From NCBI RefSeq assembly GCF_900312975.1, contig NZ_LT990039.1:1984001-2048000 (forward strand): a stretch of 64,000 bases of DNA. The letters are read 5' to 3'. The notes beneath the pieces are model-generated. The model saw nothing but the letters and a program-made list of their open reading frames with translations, did no database searches and was not told where the DNA came from. A program made the position numbers and the translations under genes. Source of the DNA: Massilistercora timonensis. Its GTDB lineage: Bacteria > Bacillota > Clostridia > Lachnospirales > Lachnospiraceae. Below, piece after piece: positions 25,809 to 33,694 of this stretch (the stretch's first letter is position 1; every line of letters begins with the position of its first letter).

Positions 25809-26705
25809 ATGCTAGAGATGGGAAAGACATTTGACGCAAAGACACAGGAACGGGTGATCCAGATTGTGTATGCCGTGGGTGGAAGCTTATTGTTTGCTGC
25901 CGGCGTCAATCTTCTGATCACACCGCTGGGACTTTACAACGGTGGGTTCATGGGTTTTGCCCAGCTGCTCCGGACATTTGTGGTCAGTGTGCTGCATGTA
26001 CCGGTGCCGGCAGGGGTGGACCTGTCCGGTATCATTTATTTTATCCTGAATATTCCTCTTTTTTATATGGGTCTTAAGATCCTGGGCAAGGAATTCGCGG
26101 TAAAGACGCTGGTTACGGTAGGTATCCAGAGCCTTTGGCTGTCGGTGATCCCAATCCCGGCAGCGCCGATCATTGACGACTATCTGACAGCCTGTATCAT
26201 CGGCGGTATCGTGGCGGGAACAGGAACCGGTCTGGTGCTGCGGGGCAGGAGTTCCGGCGGCGGCCAGGATATCATCGGACTTTGCTGTTCCAAGAGATAT
26301 CAGAATGTCAGCGTGGGAAAGATCAATATCTTAATGAATGTGTTCGTTTACCTGATCTGTCTTTTCATGTTCAATATTGAGATCGTTGTGTACTCGCTGA
26401 TCTATACCACAGTTCTGTCGCTGGCCATTGACCGGGTACATATTCAGAATATCAATACCAGTGTAATGATCTTTACGAAGAAGCTGGGGATCTCCAAGGC
26501 GATCATGGAACAGATGGGCCGCGGCGTTACCAACTGGGACGGCGAGGGGGCTTATACCAATAAGACTTCCTATATTCTGTTTGTTTTGATCTCAAAATAC
26601 GAAGTGGGACAGATCAAGAAGATCGTGCACAGCATCGATCCAAACGCATTTATGATCTTTACAGAGGGCTGCTCCGTAGAAGGAAATTTTGAGAAACGAT
26701 TGTAA
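25809..26705 (+). CDS. YitT family membrane protein
   Basis: 298 residues. Five to six membrane helices in the first two thirds (SLLFAAGVNLLITPLGLYNG is the typical YitT opening), then a cytoplasmic C-terminal DUF2179 domain (about 205-298) ending in DPNAFMIFTEGCSVEGNF. The function of the family is unproven; transport is commonly proposed. Start is ATG 25809 or ATG 25818; GGGACGGG is close to both. It ends in a strong terminator behind which a group II intron is inserted. Confidence 0.88.
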   Translation: MLEMGKTFDAKTQERVIQIVYAVGGSLLFAAGVNLLITPLGLYNGGFMGFAQLLRTFVVSVLHVPVPAGVDLSGIIYFILNIPLFYMGLKILGKEFAVKTLVTVGIQSLWLSVIPIPAAPIIDDYLTACIIGGIVAGTGTGLVLRGRSSGGGQDIIGLCCSKRYQNVSVGKINILMNVFVYLICLFMFNIEIVVYSLIYTTVLSLAIDRVHIQNINTSVMIFTKKLGISKAIMEQMGRGVTNWDGEGAYTNKTSYILFVLISKYEVGQIKKIVHSIDPNAFMIFTEGCSVEGNFEKRL

Positions 26706-26741
26706 AAGGTTCATAAAAGAATAAAATCTGCGGATACTATC

Positions 26742-26775
26742 GGCAGAGCGCTTATTTCGCGCTCTGCCGTTTTTT
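26742..26775 (+). terminator. Terminator after yitT, intron target
   Basis: GGCAGAGCGC (26742-26751) and GCGCTCTGCC (26759-26768) form perfect 10-base arms, then G and six T. The group II intron begins five bases after the T-run. Confidence 0.93.
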
Positions 26776-26779
26776 GATT

Positions 26780-28694
26780 GTGCGCCTGGCGGCGCACGTT
26801 TCTAACGGGTGAAAGTCCCGAATCCGCCCGGTAGTGGGAAGGATATAGTCGAAGGCAAGGGTGTCCACCGCGAGGTGGAATCTGAAGGAAGCTGGATGTG
26901 GGAAATCTACTAACCTACGGGCAAACCTCTGGTCTGACGAACAGAAACCGCATATAAGGCTGTGCATGAGGGTAAGTCTGCAATACAAGATGAAGCCCGA
27001 TAGCTACACGGAATCATGTGCAGTAAATGCGGCAGATGGATGGAGGGAAAGAAACGTGTGGTACCCAGGGAGGTCTGTGCGGAACGCTCCGAAAGGAGTA
27101 ACCGTTATTGAGAGATAACGCTGAACGCACAGAAGTCAGCAGAGGTCATAGTAGCCGGAAGTCTTTTTTTTCGGTGAAGGGCTGAATCAGTAGGAGTCTT
27201 TAGTACGACAGGGAAAGGAGGAATGAGCAGGATGGGTACAGAAAACAAAGAAAGCTGCTCGCAAAGAGATAGCGCGGAACGCAAAGGGTATGTGAGAGCG
27301 CACCGCTCATTCAACCGGATATGGAAGGAAAGGGACAGTGCAGAGCCGGACATCTTAGGTAGGATACTGGACAAGAATAACCTGAACCGGGCTTACAAAA
27401 GAGTAAAGGCAAACAAGGGAGCACCGGGAGTCGATGGGATGACTGTCGAAGCGGCACTGCCATGGCTGAAGGAACACAACCACGAACTGACGGAGAGAAT
27501 TCGAAGGGGGAAATATACCCCGTCTCCGGTCAGACGTGTGGAAATCCCGAAGCCGGACGGGGGGATACGAAAACTCGGAATCCCTACCGTCATTGACCGT
27601 ATCATCCAACAGGCAATGCTCCAGCAACTCATGCCAATCTATGAGCCGCTGTTCTCGGATGACAGTTTTGGCTATCGTCCGGGGCGAGGGGCAAAAGACG
27701 CTATCTTCAGGATAAAAGAGTATATCGAACAGGGCTATACAAGGGCAGTGGTTCTTGACCTGTCAAAGTACTTCGATACGCTGAACCACACGATCCTTCT
27801 GAACCTGCTGAGAAAGCAGGTAAAAGACGAAAGGGTCATACAGATGGTGAAGCGATACCTGAAAAGCGGAGTGATGGAAAACGGTGTTGTAACTGAGACA
27901 GAGGAAGGCTCCCCGCAGGGAGGGAATCTTTCCCCACTCTTAGCAAATGTGTATCTGAATGAATTCGACTGGGAGTTCCACAGACGGGGCGTACCGTGCA
28001 TTCGCTATGCGGATGATATCGTACTGCTGGCGAAAAGCGAACGGGCGGCGGAACGTCTGCTGGAGAGCAGTACAAAATATCTGGAAGAAACACTGAAGCT
28101 GAGAGTGAACCGGGAAAAGAGCCGGACGGTCAGCGTGTTCGCAATCCGAAATTTTAAGTTCCTTGGCTTCTGTTTTGGGAAGAACGGAAAAGGAATCTAC
28201 ATCCGTGTCCATGGAAAGTCATGGAAGAAAGCCAAGGATAAACTGCGTCAGTTCACTTCCCGGAGCAGGTGCGGAAGTATCGTCCGAACAATGGAAAAGA
28301 TAAAAGTCTATATGCGGGGATGGTTGAATTATTACGGAATAGCGGACATGAAGAGCAACATCATAAGCCTGAATAAATGGCTGTACCGCCGGATACGGAT
28401 GTGTATCTGGAAACAGTGGAAACTGCCAAGGACACGCAAACGGAAACTGATAGGTTTAGGCTTGCCGGAATGGGCAGCCTGCAAAGGGGCATACAGCAGG
28501 AAATCTTACTGGAGAATGTCCAGCACAGGCGTGGTCCAAAGAGCGTTAACAAAAGAAAGACTGATAAACTGGGGCTTCTATGATTTAGCCACAGCCTATC
28601 AGTCGCTGCACGTCAACTATTGAAACCGCCGTGTACCGAACGGTACGCACGGTGGTGTGAGAGGACGGCGGCTAACCACCGCCTCCTACTCGAT
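26780..28694 (+). mobile_element. Group II intron, full length
   Basis: About 1.9 kb. It starts with GTGCGCC, the 5' consensus of group II introns, and ends with domain V (paired arms ACCGCCGTG and CACGGTGGT around 28624-28654), GTGAGAGG, then domain VI (ACGGCGGC, a bulged A in TAACC, ACCGCC) and CTACTCGAT as the 3' end. The 452 bases before the reverse transcriptase gene are ribozyme domains I-IV. Insertion just downstream of a terminator hairpin is the known habit of group IIC introns; the class was not confirmed otherwise. The 3' exon starts with the shared flank of a REP-like repeat. Confidence 0.88.
27232..28623 (+). CDS. ltrA: Group II intron reverse transcriptase/maturase
   Basis: 463 residues from ATG 27232; ATG 27223 lies against the AAGGAGG site and is less likely. 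Reverse transcriptase motifs run from KNNLNRAYKRVKANKGAPGV through SFGYRPGRGA, VLDLSKYFDT, GSPQGGNLSPLLANVYL to the catalytic YADD. The maturase (X) domain follows (MRGWLNYYGIADM, RRIRMCIWKQWK). There is no C-terminal HNH endonuclease domain, as expected for a class using single-stranded or terminator targets. It looks intact, so the intron may be active. Confidence 0.95.
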   Translation: MGTENKESCSQRDSAERKGYVRAHRSFNRIWKERDSAEPDILGRILDKNNLNRAYKRVKANKGAPGVDGMTVEAALPWLKEHNHELTERIRRGKYTPSPVRRVEIPKPDGGIRKLGIPTVIDRIIQQAMLQQLMPIYEPLFSDDSFGYRPGRGAKDAIFRIKEYIEQGYTRAVVLDLSKYFDTLNHTILLNLLRKQVKDERVIQMVKRYLKSGVMENGVVTETEEGSPQGGNLSPLLANVYLNEFDWEFHRRGVPCIRYADDIVLLAKSERAAERLLESSTKYLEETLKLRVNREKSRTVSVFAIRNFKFLGFCFGKNGKGIYIRVHGKSWKKAKDKLRQFTSRSRCGSIVRTMEKIKVYMRGWLNYYGIADMKSNIISLNKWLYRRIRMCIWKQWKLPRTRKRKLIGLGLPEWAACKGAYSRKSYWRMSSTGVVQRALTKERLINWGFYDLATAYQSLHVNY

Positions 28695-28699
28695 TCAAA

Positions 28700-28755
28700 A
28701 AGGGACAGGGTATTTTCAATCTGGGACGTGGTATTTTTGAAAATACCACGTCCCC
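28700..28755. repeat. REP-like palindrome, copy 3 (inverted)
   Basis: The reverse complement of copies 1 and 2: GGGACAGGGTATTTTCAATC starts at 28702, and the 15-base arms lie at 28723-28737 and 28740-28754. The flank TTCAAAAAGGG before it is shared with copy 1, so the repeat extends up to the intron border. Confidence 0.85.
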
Positions 28756-28775
28756 ACCTGAACGTCCCCACCTGA
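28748..28775. repeat. 14-base tandem duplication
   Basis: ACGTCCCCACCTGA occurs twice without a gap (28748-28761 and 28762-28775), duplicating the edge of REP copy 3 directly upstream of the phosphate operon control region. Confidence 0.9.
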
Positions 28776-28780
28776 AGGAT

Positions 28781-28835
28781 TTTACATAGATTTAACATTC
28801 CCGGGATTTTGGATTTAACATTCGCCCTTTATAGT
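28781..28835 (+). promoter_or_regulatory. Pho-box-like repeats and -10 of the pst operon
   Basis: TTTACA (28781), TTAACA (28792) and TTAACA (28815) are direct repeats spaced 11 and 23 bases, close to the 11-base phase of PhoP sites (TTAACA-type) in Bacillus. TATAGT at 28830-28835 is a likely -10 with no good -35, as expected for an activator-dependent promoter. The PhoB-like regulator encoded at the end of this operon is the obvious candidate. Confidence 0.65.
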
Positions 28836-28900
28836 ATGGCTTGTGAAGAAGAAAACAATACCTCAAAAACAAGTACACAAATCAAAAGGAGAGTAATCAA

Positions 28901-29809
28901 ATGAAAATGAAAAAGTTTATTGCAATGATGGCAACAGTTGCTATGGTAGCAGGCCTGGCAGTAGGATGCGGCGGCGGATCTGACGCAGAAGGCGAGGGAG
29001 GAGCTTCCGGCGAGTTTGATTCTTCTATGGACATCACCATCGTATCCAGAGAGGATGGTTCCGGAACAAGAGGAGCATTCATCGAGCTGTTTGGCATTGA
29101 GGAAGAGCAGGAGGACGGCGAGAAGGTTGATATGACCACTGAGGCTGCCCAGATCACCAACAGCACTTCCGTTATGCTGACAACTGTAGCTGGCGACGAG
29201 TACGCTATCGGTTATGTATCTCTTGGATCTCTTGACGACAGCGTTAAGGCAGTAAAGATCGACGGAGCTGAGGCCACCGCTGACAACGTAAAGAGCGGCG
29301 ACTACAAAGTATCCCGTCCGTTCAACATCGCAACCAAGGCTGATCTTAACAACCCGACCGCAACCGACTTCATCGCTTTCATCATGAGCGAAGAAGGCCA
29401 GGCAGTGGTAGCTGAGGAAGGCTACATCCCGCTTGATGGCGTAGAAGCTTACGCAGGCGAGGCTCCGGCAGGCAAGGTTGTAGTTGGTGGTTCCTCTTCC
29501 GTATCTCCGGTTATGGAGAAACTGATCGAGGCTTATGCAAAAGTAAACCCGGAGGCAGAGATTGAGCTTCAGACTACCGATTCTACCACAGGTATGGAAA
29601 ATGCTATCGCAGGATCCTATGACATCGGAATGGCTTCCAGAGAAGTAAAGGATGAGGAGCTTGCAGAAGGCCTTGAGGCTCAGGTGATCGCAACCGACGG
29701 TATCGCGGTAGTAGTAAACAACGCGAACCCGGCAGAGGATCTTACCAGCGATCAGGTAAAAGCAATCTACACTGGTGAAGCGCTTACATGGGATGAGGTA
29801 ACAGAATAA
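28901..29809 (+). CDS. pstS: Phosphate-binding lipoprotein PstS, circularly permuted order
   Basis: 302 residues; signal peptide with lipobox AVGC (C23). Residues 45-180 are what is normally the second half of PstS (ITIVSREDGSGTRGAFIEL, AIGYVSLGSLDDSVKAVKID, GYIPLDG). Residues 190-302 are what is normally the first half (VVVGGSSSVSPVMEKLIEAY, TTDSTTGM, YDIGMASREVKDEE, TDGIAVVVN, LTSDQVKAIYTGE and TWDEV at the very end). The fold is thus complete but cut at the first lobe-lobe crossing, with old termini joined by about ten residues near 181-190. Phosphate-binding Ser/Thr, Arg and Asp motifs are all kept, so it should bind phosphate. AAGGAGAG is eight bases before the ATG. Confidence 0.92.
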   Translation: MKMKKFIAMMATVAMVAGLAVGCGGGSDAEGEGGASGEFDSSMDITIVSREDGSGTRGAFIELFGIEEEQEDGEKVDMTTEAAQITNSTSVMLTTVAGDEYAIGYVSLGSLDDSVKAVKIDGAEATADNVKSGDYKVSRPFNIATKADLNNPTATDFIAFIMSEEGQAVVAEEGYIPLDGVEAYAGEAPAGKVVVGGSSSVSPVMEKLIEAYAKVNPEAEIELQTTDSTTGMENAIAGSYDIGMASREVKDEELAEGLEAQVIATDGIAVVVNNANPAEDLTSDQVKAIYTGEALTWDEVTE

Positions 29810-29810
29810 T

Positions 29811-30686
29811 ATGAAATCAAATGCATGGACTGAAAAATTCATGCAGGGAGTGTTCTTCATTGCCGCCTGCGCCTCGGTGCTGGCGGTAGCTCTCATTTGT
29901 ATCTTCTTATTTGCAAATGGACTCCCTGCAATGTCAAAGATCGGCTTTCTGGACTTCCTGACCGGAACTGTGTGGAAGCCGAACAACGATATCTACGGAA
30001 TCCTTCCTATGATCGTAGGAAGCCTTTACGTGACAGCGGGCGCTATCATCTTTGGAGTTCCCATCGGGATCCTGACTGCAGTGTTCATGGCGTTCTACTG
30101 TCCGAAACAGATCTACAAGCCTCTTAAGACAGCCACGGAGCTGCTGGCAGGGATCCCCTCCGTTGTCTACGGTTTCTTCGGCCTGGTGGTACTGGTGCCC
30201 GTCGTGCGCCAGATCGGCCGGGACCTGGGATTTGGGGGAAATGGAAGCAGCATGCTGACCGCTTCTCTTCTGCTGGGAATGATGATCCTGCCCACCATCA
30301 TCGGGCTTACGGAATCTTCTCTGCGGGCGGTGCCGACCCAGTACTATGAGGGAGCAGTAGCTCTGGGCGCAACCCACGAGCGGGCCATCTTCCGGGTGGT
30401 GCTGCCGGCGGCTAAGTCCGGTACGGTGGCAGCTATTGTCCTGGGCGTGGGCCGCGCCATCGGCGAGACTATGGCGGTGATCATGGTAGCGGGCAACCAG
30501 ACCTGGATGCCAAGAGGGATCTTCCGGGGCGTGCGTACCATGACGGCAAATATCGTAATTGAGATGGGATACGCCACAGACCTTCACCGGGAAGCGCTGA
30601 TCGCCACCGGCGTAGTGCTGTTCGTGTTCATCCTGATCATCAATTTCTGCGTAGCACTTTTGAACAGGGGGAACAGCCATGAGTAA
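29811..30686 (+). CDS. pstC: Phosphate ABC transporter permease PstC
   Basis: 291 residues, six membrane helices. Family marks are FLTGTVWKPNNDIYGILPMI, the coupling region LGATHERAIFRVVLPAAKSG and GRAIGETMAVIMVAGN. It starts one base after pstS stops and overlaps pstA by 8 bases. It forms the heterodimeric channel with PstA. Confidence 0.96.
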   Translation: MKSNAWTEKFMQGVFFIAACASVLAVALICIFLFANGLPAMSKIGFLDFLTGTVWKPNNDIYGILPMIVGSLYVTAGAIIFGVPIGILTAVFMAFYCPKQIYKPLKTATELLAGIPSVVYGFFGLVVLVPVVRQIGRDLGFGGNGSSMLTASLLLGMMILPTIIGLTESSLRAVPTQYYEGAVALGATHERAIFRVVLPAAKSGTVAAIVLGVGRAIGETMAVIMVAGNQTWMPRGIFRGVRTMTANIVIEMGYATDLHREALIATGVVLFVFILIINFCVALLNRGNSHE

Positions 30687-31569
30687 GAATGAAATAACGA
30701 TGACCCATGGGGTAAATGAGAGGACACTGGGACAGAAACTGAAAGGCTACACACGGACGCCGGGCTCCATGCTGGTAATGCTCCTGGTTCTGCTGGCGGC
30801 CATTGTCACCTTCTCGGTGCTGATCTTTTTGATCATCTATATCCTGGTCAACGGCGTGCCTTATATAAAGCCATCCCTGTTCTCACTTGAGTATTCCTCT
30901 GATAACGCGTCTCTTATGCCGGCGCTTATCAACACGGTGATCATGACGGCGCTGTCCCTTCTGATCGCGGTTCCTTTTGGGATCTTCTCTGCCATTTTCC
31001 TGGTAGAGTACGCGAAGCGGGGCAATAAATTCGTAGAAGTGATCCGGCTTACCACGGAGACTCTGCAGGGAATCCCGTCCATCGTCTACGGACTGTTTGG
31101 TATGTTGTTCTTTGTAACCACCTGCGGGTGGGGATTCTCCATCCTGGCAGGAGCTTTCACCCTGTCCATCATGGTGCTGCCCCTGATCATGCGAAGCACA
31201 GAGGAAGCATTGAAGGCAGTGCCGGATTCCTACCGGGAAGGAAGCTTTGGCCTGGGAGCCGGGAAACTTCGTACCGTGTTCCGGATCGTACTCCCCTCCG
31301 CCATCCCCGGGATCCTGGCAGGCGTGATCCTGGCCATCGGGCGTATCGTGGGAGAGACGGCAGCCTTGATCTACACGGCTGGTACCGTGGCAGATATTCC
31401 AAAGAGTGTGATGAGTTCCGGACGGACCCTGGCGGTCCACATGTACAACCTGGCAAGCGAGGGCCTGTATATGGATCAGGCTTACGCCACCGCAGTGATC
31501 CTGCTGGTGCTGGTTGTGGGGATCAATACCCTGTCCGGCGTGGTGGCCAAGAGATTAACGAAAGCGTAG
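30679..31569 (+). CDS. pstA: Phosphate ABC transporter permease PstA
   Basis: 296 residues, six membrane helices. TETLQGIPSIVYGLFGMLFF and VPDSYREGSFGLGAGKLRT (coupling loop), then AIGRIVGETAALIYTAGT are the PstA hallmarks. The start is inside pstC. A hydrophilic N-terminal extension of about 30 residues precedes the first helix, common in clostridial PstA. Confidence 0.96.
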   Translation: MSKNEITMTHGVNERTLGQKLKGYTRTPGSMLVMLLVLLAAIVTFSVLIFLIIYILVNGVPYIKPSLFSLEYSSDNASLMPALINTVIMTALSLLIAVPFGIFSAIFLVEYAKRGNKFVEVIRLTTETLQGIPSIVYGLFGMLFFVTTCGWGFSILAGAFTLSIMVLPLIMRSTEEALKAVPDSYREGSFGLGAGKLRTVFRIVLPSAIPGILAGVILAIGRIVGETAALIYTAGTVADIPKSVMSSGRTLAVHMYNLASEGLYMDQAYATAVILLVLVVGINTLSGVVAKRLTKA

Positions 31570-31581
31570 AGAGGGAGAACA

Positions 31582-32331
31582 ATGTCGAAAATAAGTATTA
31601 AAAACCTGGATCTTTACTATAGCGATTTCAAGGCGTTAAAAGACGTGAACCTTGAGATCGAAGAACATAAAATCACAGCATTTATCGGACCTTCCGGATG
31701 TGGAAAGTCCACGCTTCTTAAGTCCATCAACCGGATGAACGACCTGGTAGAGGGCTGCCGCATCGAGGGAGAGATCCTTCTGGACGGCAAAGACATTTTC
31801 AAGGATGTGGATGTGAACCAGCTGAGAAAACGGGTGGGAATGGTGTTCCAGAAACCCAATCCCTTCCCTATGAGTATCTATGACAACATCGCCTACGGTC
31901 CCAGGACCCACGGTATCCACTCCAAGGCAAAGCTTGACGATATCGTGGAGAAGTCCCTGCGGGACGCGGCCATCTGGGATGAGTGCAAGGACCGGCTTAA
32001 AAAGAGCGCCCTTGGCATGTCCGGCGGACAGCAGCAGCGGCTTTGCATCGCCAGAGCTCTGGCAGTGCAGCCGGAAGTGCTTCTGATGGATGAGCCTACC
32101 TCGGCTCTGGACCCCATCTCCACGTCCAAGATCGAAGACCTTGCGATGGACCTGAAAAAGGACTATACTATTGTTATGGTAACTCACAATATGCAGCAGG
32201 CAGTGCGTGTATCGGACAATACCGCTTTCTTCCTCCTGGGTGAGGTCATTGAGTACAATGATACCGAGAAACTGTTCTCGATTCCGGCGGATAAGAGAAC
32301 CGAAGATTATATTACAGGGAGGTTTGGTTAG
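31582..32331 (+). CDS. pstB: Phosphate ABC transporter ATPase PstB
   Basis: 249 residues, standard PstB length. Walker [30 protein letters not shown] (the PstB-specific Q-loop), signature [18 protein letters not shown] and Walker [13 protein letters not shown] are intact. GGGAG precedes the ATG. phoU starts three bases after its stop. Confidence 0.97.
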   Translation: MSKISIKNLDLYYSDFKALKDVNLEIEEHKITAFIGPSGCGKSTLLKSINRMNDLVEGCRIEGEILLDGKDIFKDVDVNQLRKRVGMVFQKPNPFPMSIYDNIAYGPRTHGIHSKAKLDDIVEKSLRDAAIWDECKDRLKKSALGMSGGQQQRLCIARALAVQPEVLLMDEPTSALDPISTSKIEDLAMDLKKDYTIVMVTHNMQQAVRVSDNTAFFLLGEVIEYNDTEKLFSIPADKRTEDYITGRFG

Positions 32332-32334
32332 GAT

Positions 32335-32988
32335 ATGCGTAATAAATTTGATATGCAGCTGGAGCTTTTGAGCGAACAGCTGATCCACATGGGAGAACTG
32401 TGCGAGGTGGCCATTGACAAGGCGACCACAGCCCTGCAGCAGGGGAGTATCGAGCAGGCGAAGGAAGTGATCACCGCCGATGAAGAGATCGACCAGATGG
32501 AGAAGGATATCGAGCGCCTGTGCCTGAAGCTTCTGCTCCAGCAGCAGCCGGTGGCAAGGGATCTGCGGCAGATTTCCGCGGCGCTTAAGATGATCACAGA
32601 CATGGAGCGGATCGGAGATCAGACTTCAGATATCGCTGAGATCATCATCTCCGAGAAGAAATCGGAAGCCAGCGATATCCCCAAGATCGGGAAAATGTCC
32701 GAGGCCGCGGCCAGAATGGTGCGGGACAGCGTCCGCGCCTATGTAAACAAAGACCTGGAACTTGCCCGGCAGGTGATGGAGGCGGACAATGAAGTGGATC
32801 TTCTCTTTGAAGACAACAAGAAGGAACTGATCGAGTTTATCGCCCAGAATAACGGCGACCAGGGAAAAGAAGCCATTGACCTTATCATGGTGGCCAAGTA
32901 CCTGGAGCGTATCGGAGACCACGCCACCAACATCGCGGAGTGGGTGGAATTCTCTATCACCGGTATCCACAAGGACAGTAAGGTGTAA
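32335..32988 (+). CDS. phoU: Phosphate signalling protein PhoU
   Basis: 217 residues, two copies of the three-helix PhoU domain; the metal-binding E/DxxxD motifs can be seen in DMERIGDQTSDIAE and in LERIGDHATNIAEW. PhoU transmits transporter state to the PhoR kinase and lowers Pho activation when phosphate is plentiful. The gene follows pstB directly and precedes the two-component genes, so sensor, modulator and transporter form one unit. Confidence 0.96.
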   Translation: MRNKFDMQLELLSEQLIHMGELCEVAIDKATTALQQGSIEQAKEVITADEEIDQMEKDIERLCLKLLLQQQPVARDLRQISAALKMITDMERIGDQTSDIAEIIISEKKSEASDIPKIGKMSEAAARMVRDSVRAYVNKDLELARQVMEADNEVDLLFEDNKKELIEFIAQNNGDQGKEAIDLIMVAKYLERIGDHATNIAEWVEFSITGIHKDSKV

Positions 32989-33007
32989 AACAGCAAGGAG
33001 TGTCAGA

Positions 33008-33691
33008 ATGATTTTTTGTGTAGAAGATGACAGCAACATCCGGGAACTGGTTGTATATACTCTGGAGACCACGGGCTTTCGGGCGCGTGGTTTTGAAGAT
33101 GGGAAGGAATTCTGGGAGACCCTGGCCCTGGAGACGCCAAGGCTTGTGCTCCTGGATATCATGCTTCCCGGGGAAGACGGGATCGAGATCTTGAAGAAGC
33201 TGAAATCTTCGTCCAGGACCCGGGAGATCCCGGTGATCATGGTGACAGCCAAGGGAGCGGAATACGATAAGGTAAAGGGGCTGGATCTGGGAGCGGACGA
33301 CTATGTGACCAAGCCATTTGGCATGATGGAGCTTGTTTCCCGGGTGAAAGCGGTGCTTCGCCGCAGCGAGAAAGCCGCCCGGGATCAGAAGAATATCCTG
33401 GCGTCCGGAGATATCGAGATCGACACCCAGAAGCATGAAGTGACGGCAGCAGGAGAAGTGGTGAATCTGACGCTGAAGGAGTATGAGCTTCTGAAGCGGC
33501 TGATGGAGAATCAGAATGTGGTGATGACAAGGGACCGCCTGCTGGAAGATATCTGGGGCTATGACTTTGACGGGGAGACCCGGACTGTGGACGTGCATGT
33601 CAGGACTCTGCGGCAGAAGCTGGGTTCCTGCGGCGACAAGATCGAGACCGTCAGGGGCGTAGGGTACCGGATGAGCAAGCAGGAGTCGTAA
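33008..33691 (+). CDS. phoB: PhoB-like response regulator
   Basis: 227 residues from ATG 33008. Receiver domain (1-120) with the acidic pocket CVEDD, phospho-acceptor in LLDIMLPGEDG, TAKGAEYDKV and KPFG; OmpR/PhoB-type winged helix at the C-terminus (RTVDVHVRTLRQKLG). A longer in-frame reading from 32876 overlaps phoU and has no site. The place behind phoU and before a kinase gene identifies it as the phosphate-responsive regulator. Confidence 0.93.
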   Translation: MIFCVEDDSNIRELVVYTLETTGFRARGFEDGKEFWETLALETPRLVLLDIMLPGEDGIEILKKLKSSSRTREIPVIMVTAKGAEYDKVKGLDLGADDYVTKPFGMMELVSRVKAVLRRSEKAARDQKNILASGDIEIDTQKHEVTAAGEVVNLTLKEYELLKRLMENQNVVMTRDRLLEDIWGYDFDGETRTVDVHVRTLRQKLGSCGDKIETVRGVGYRMSKQES

Positions 33692-33694
33692 TCT

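Noticed and set aside
27105-28212. Minus-strand open frames across the group II intron
   Set aside because: They mirror the reverse transcriptase codons and carry no start signals.
23040-28755. CRISPR array from the recurring palindromes
   Set aside because: Only three copies in this part, kilobases apart with genes between, and no spacers or cas genes.
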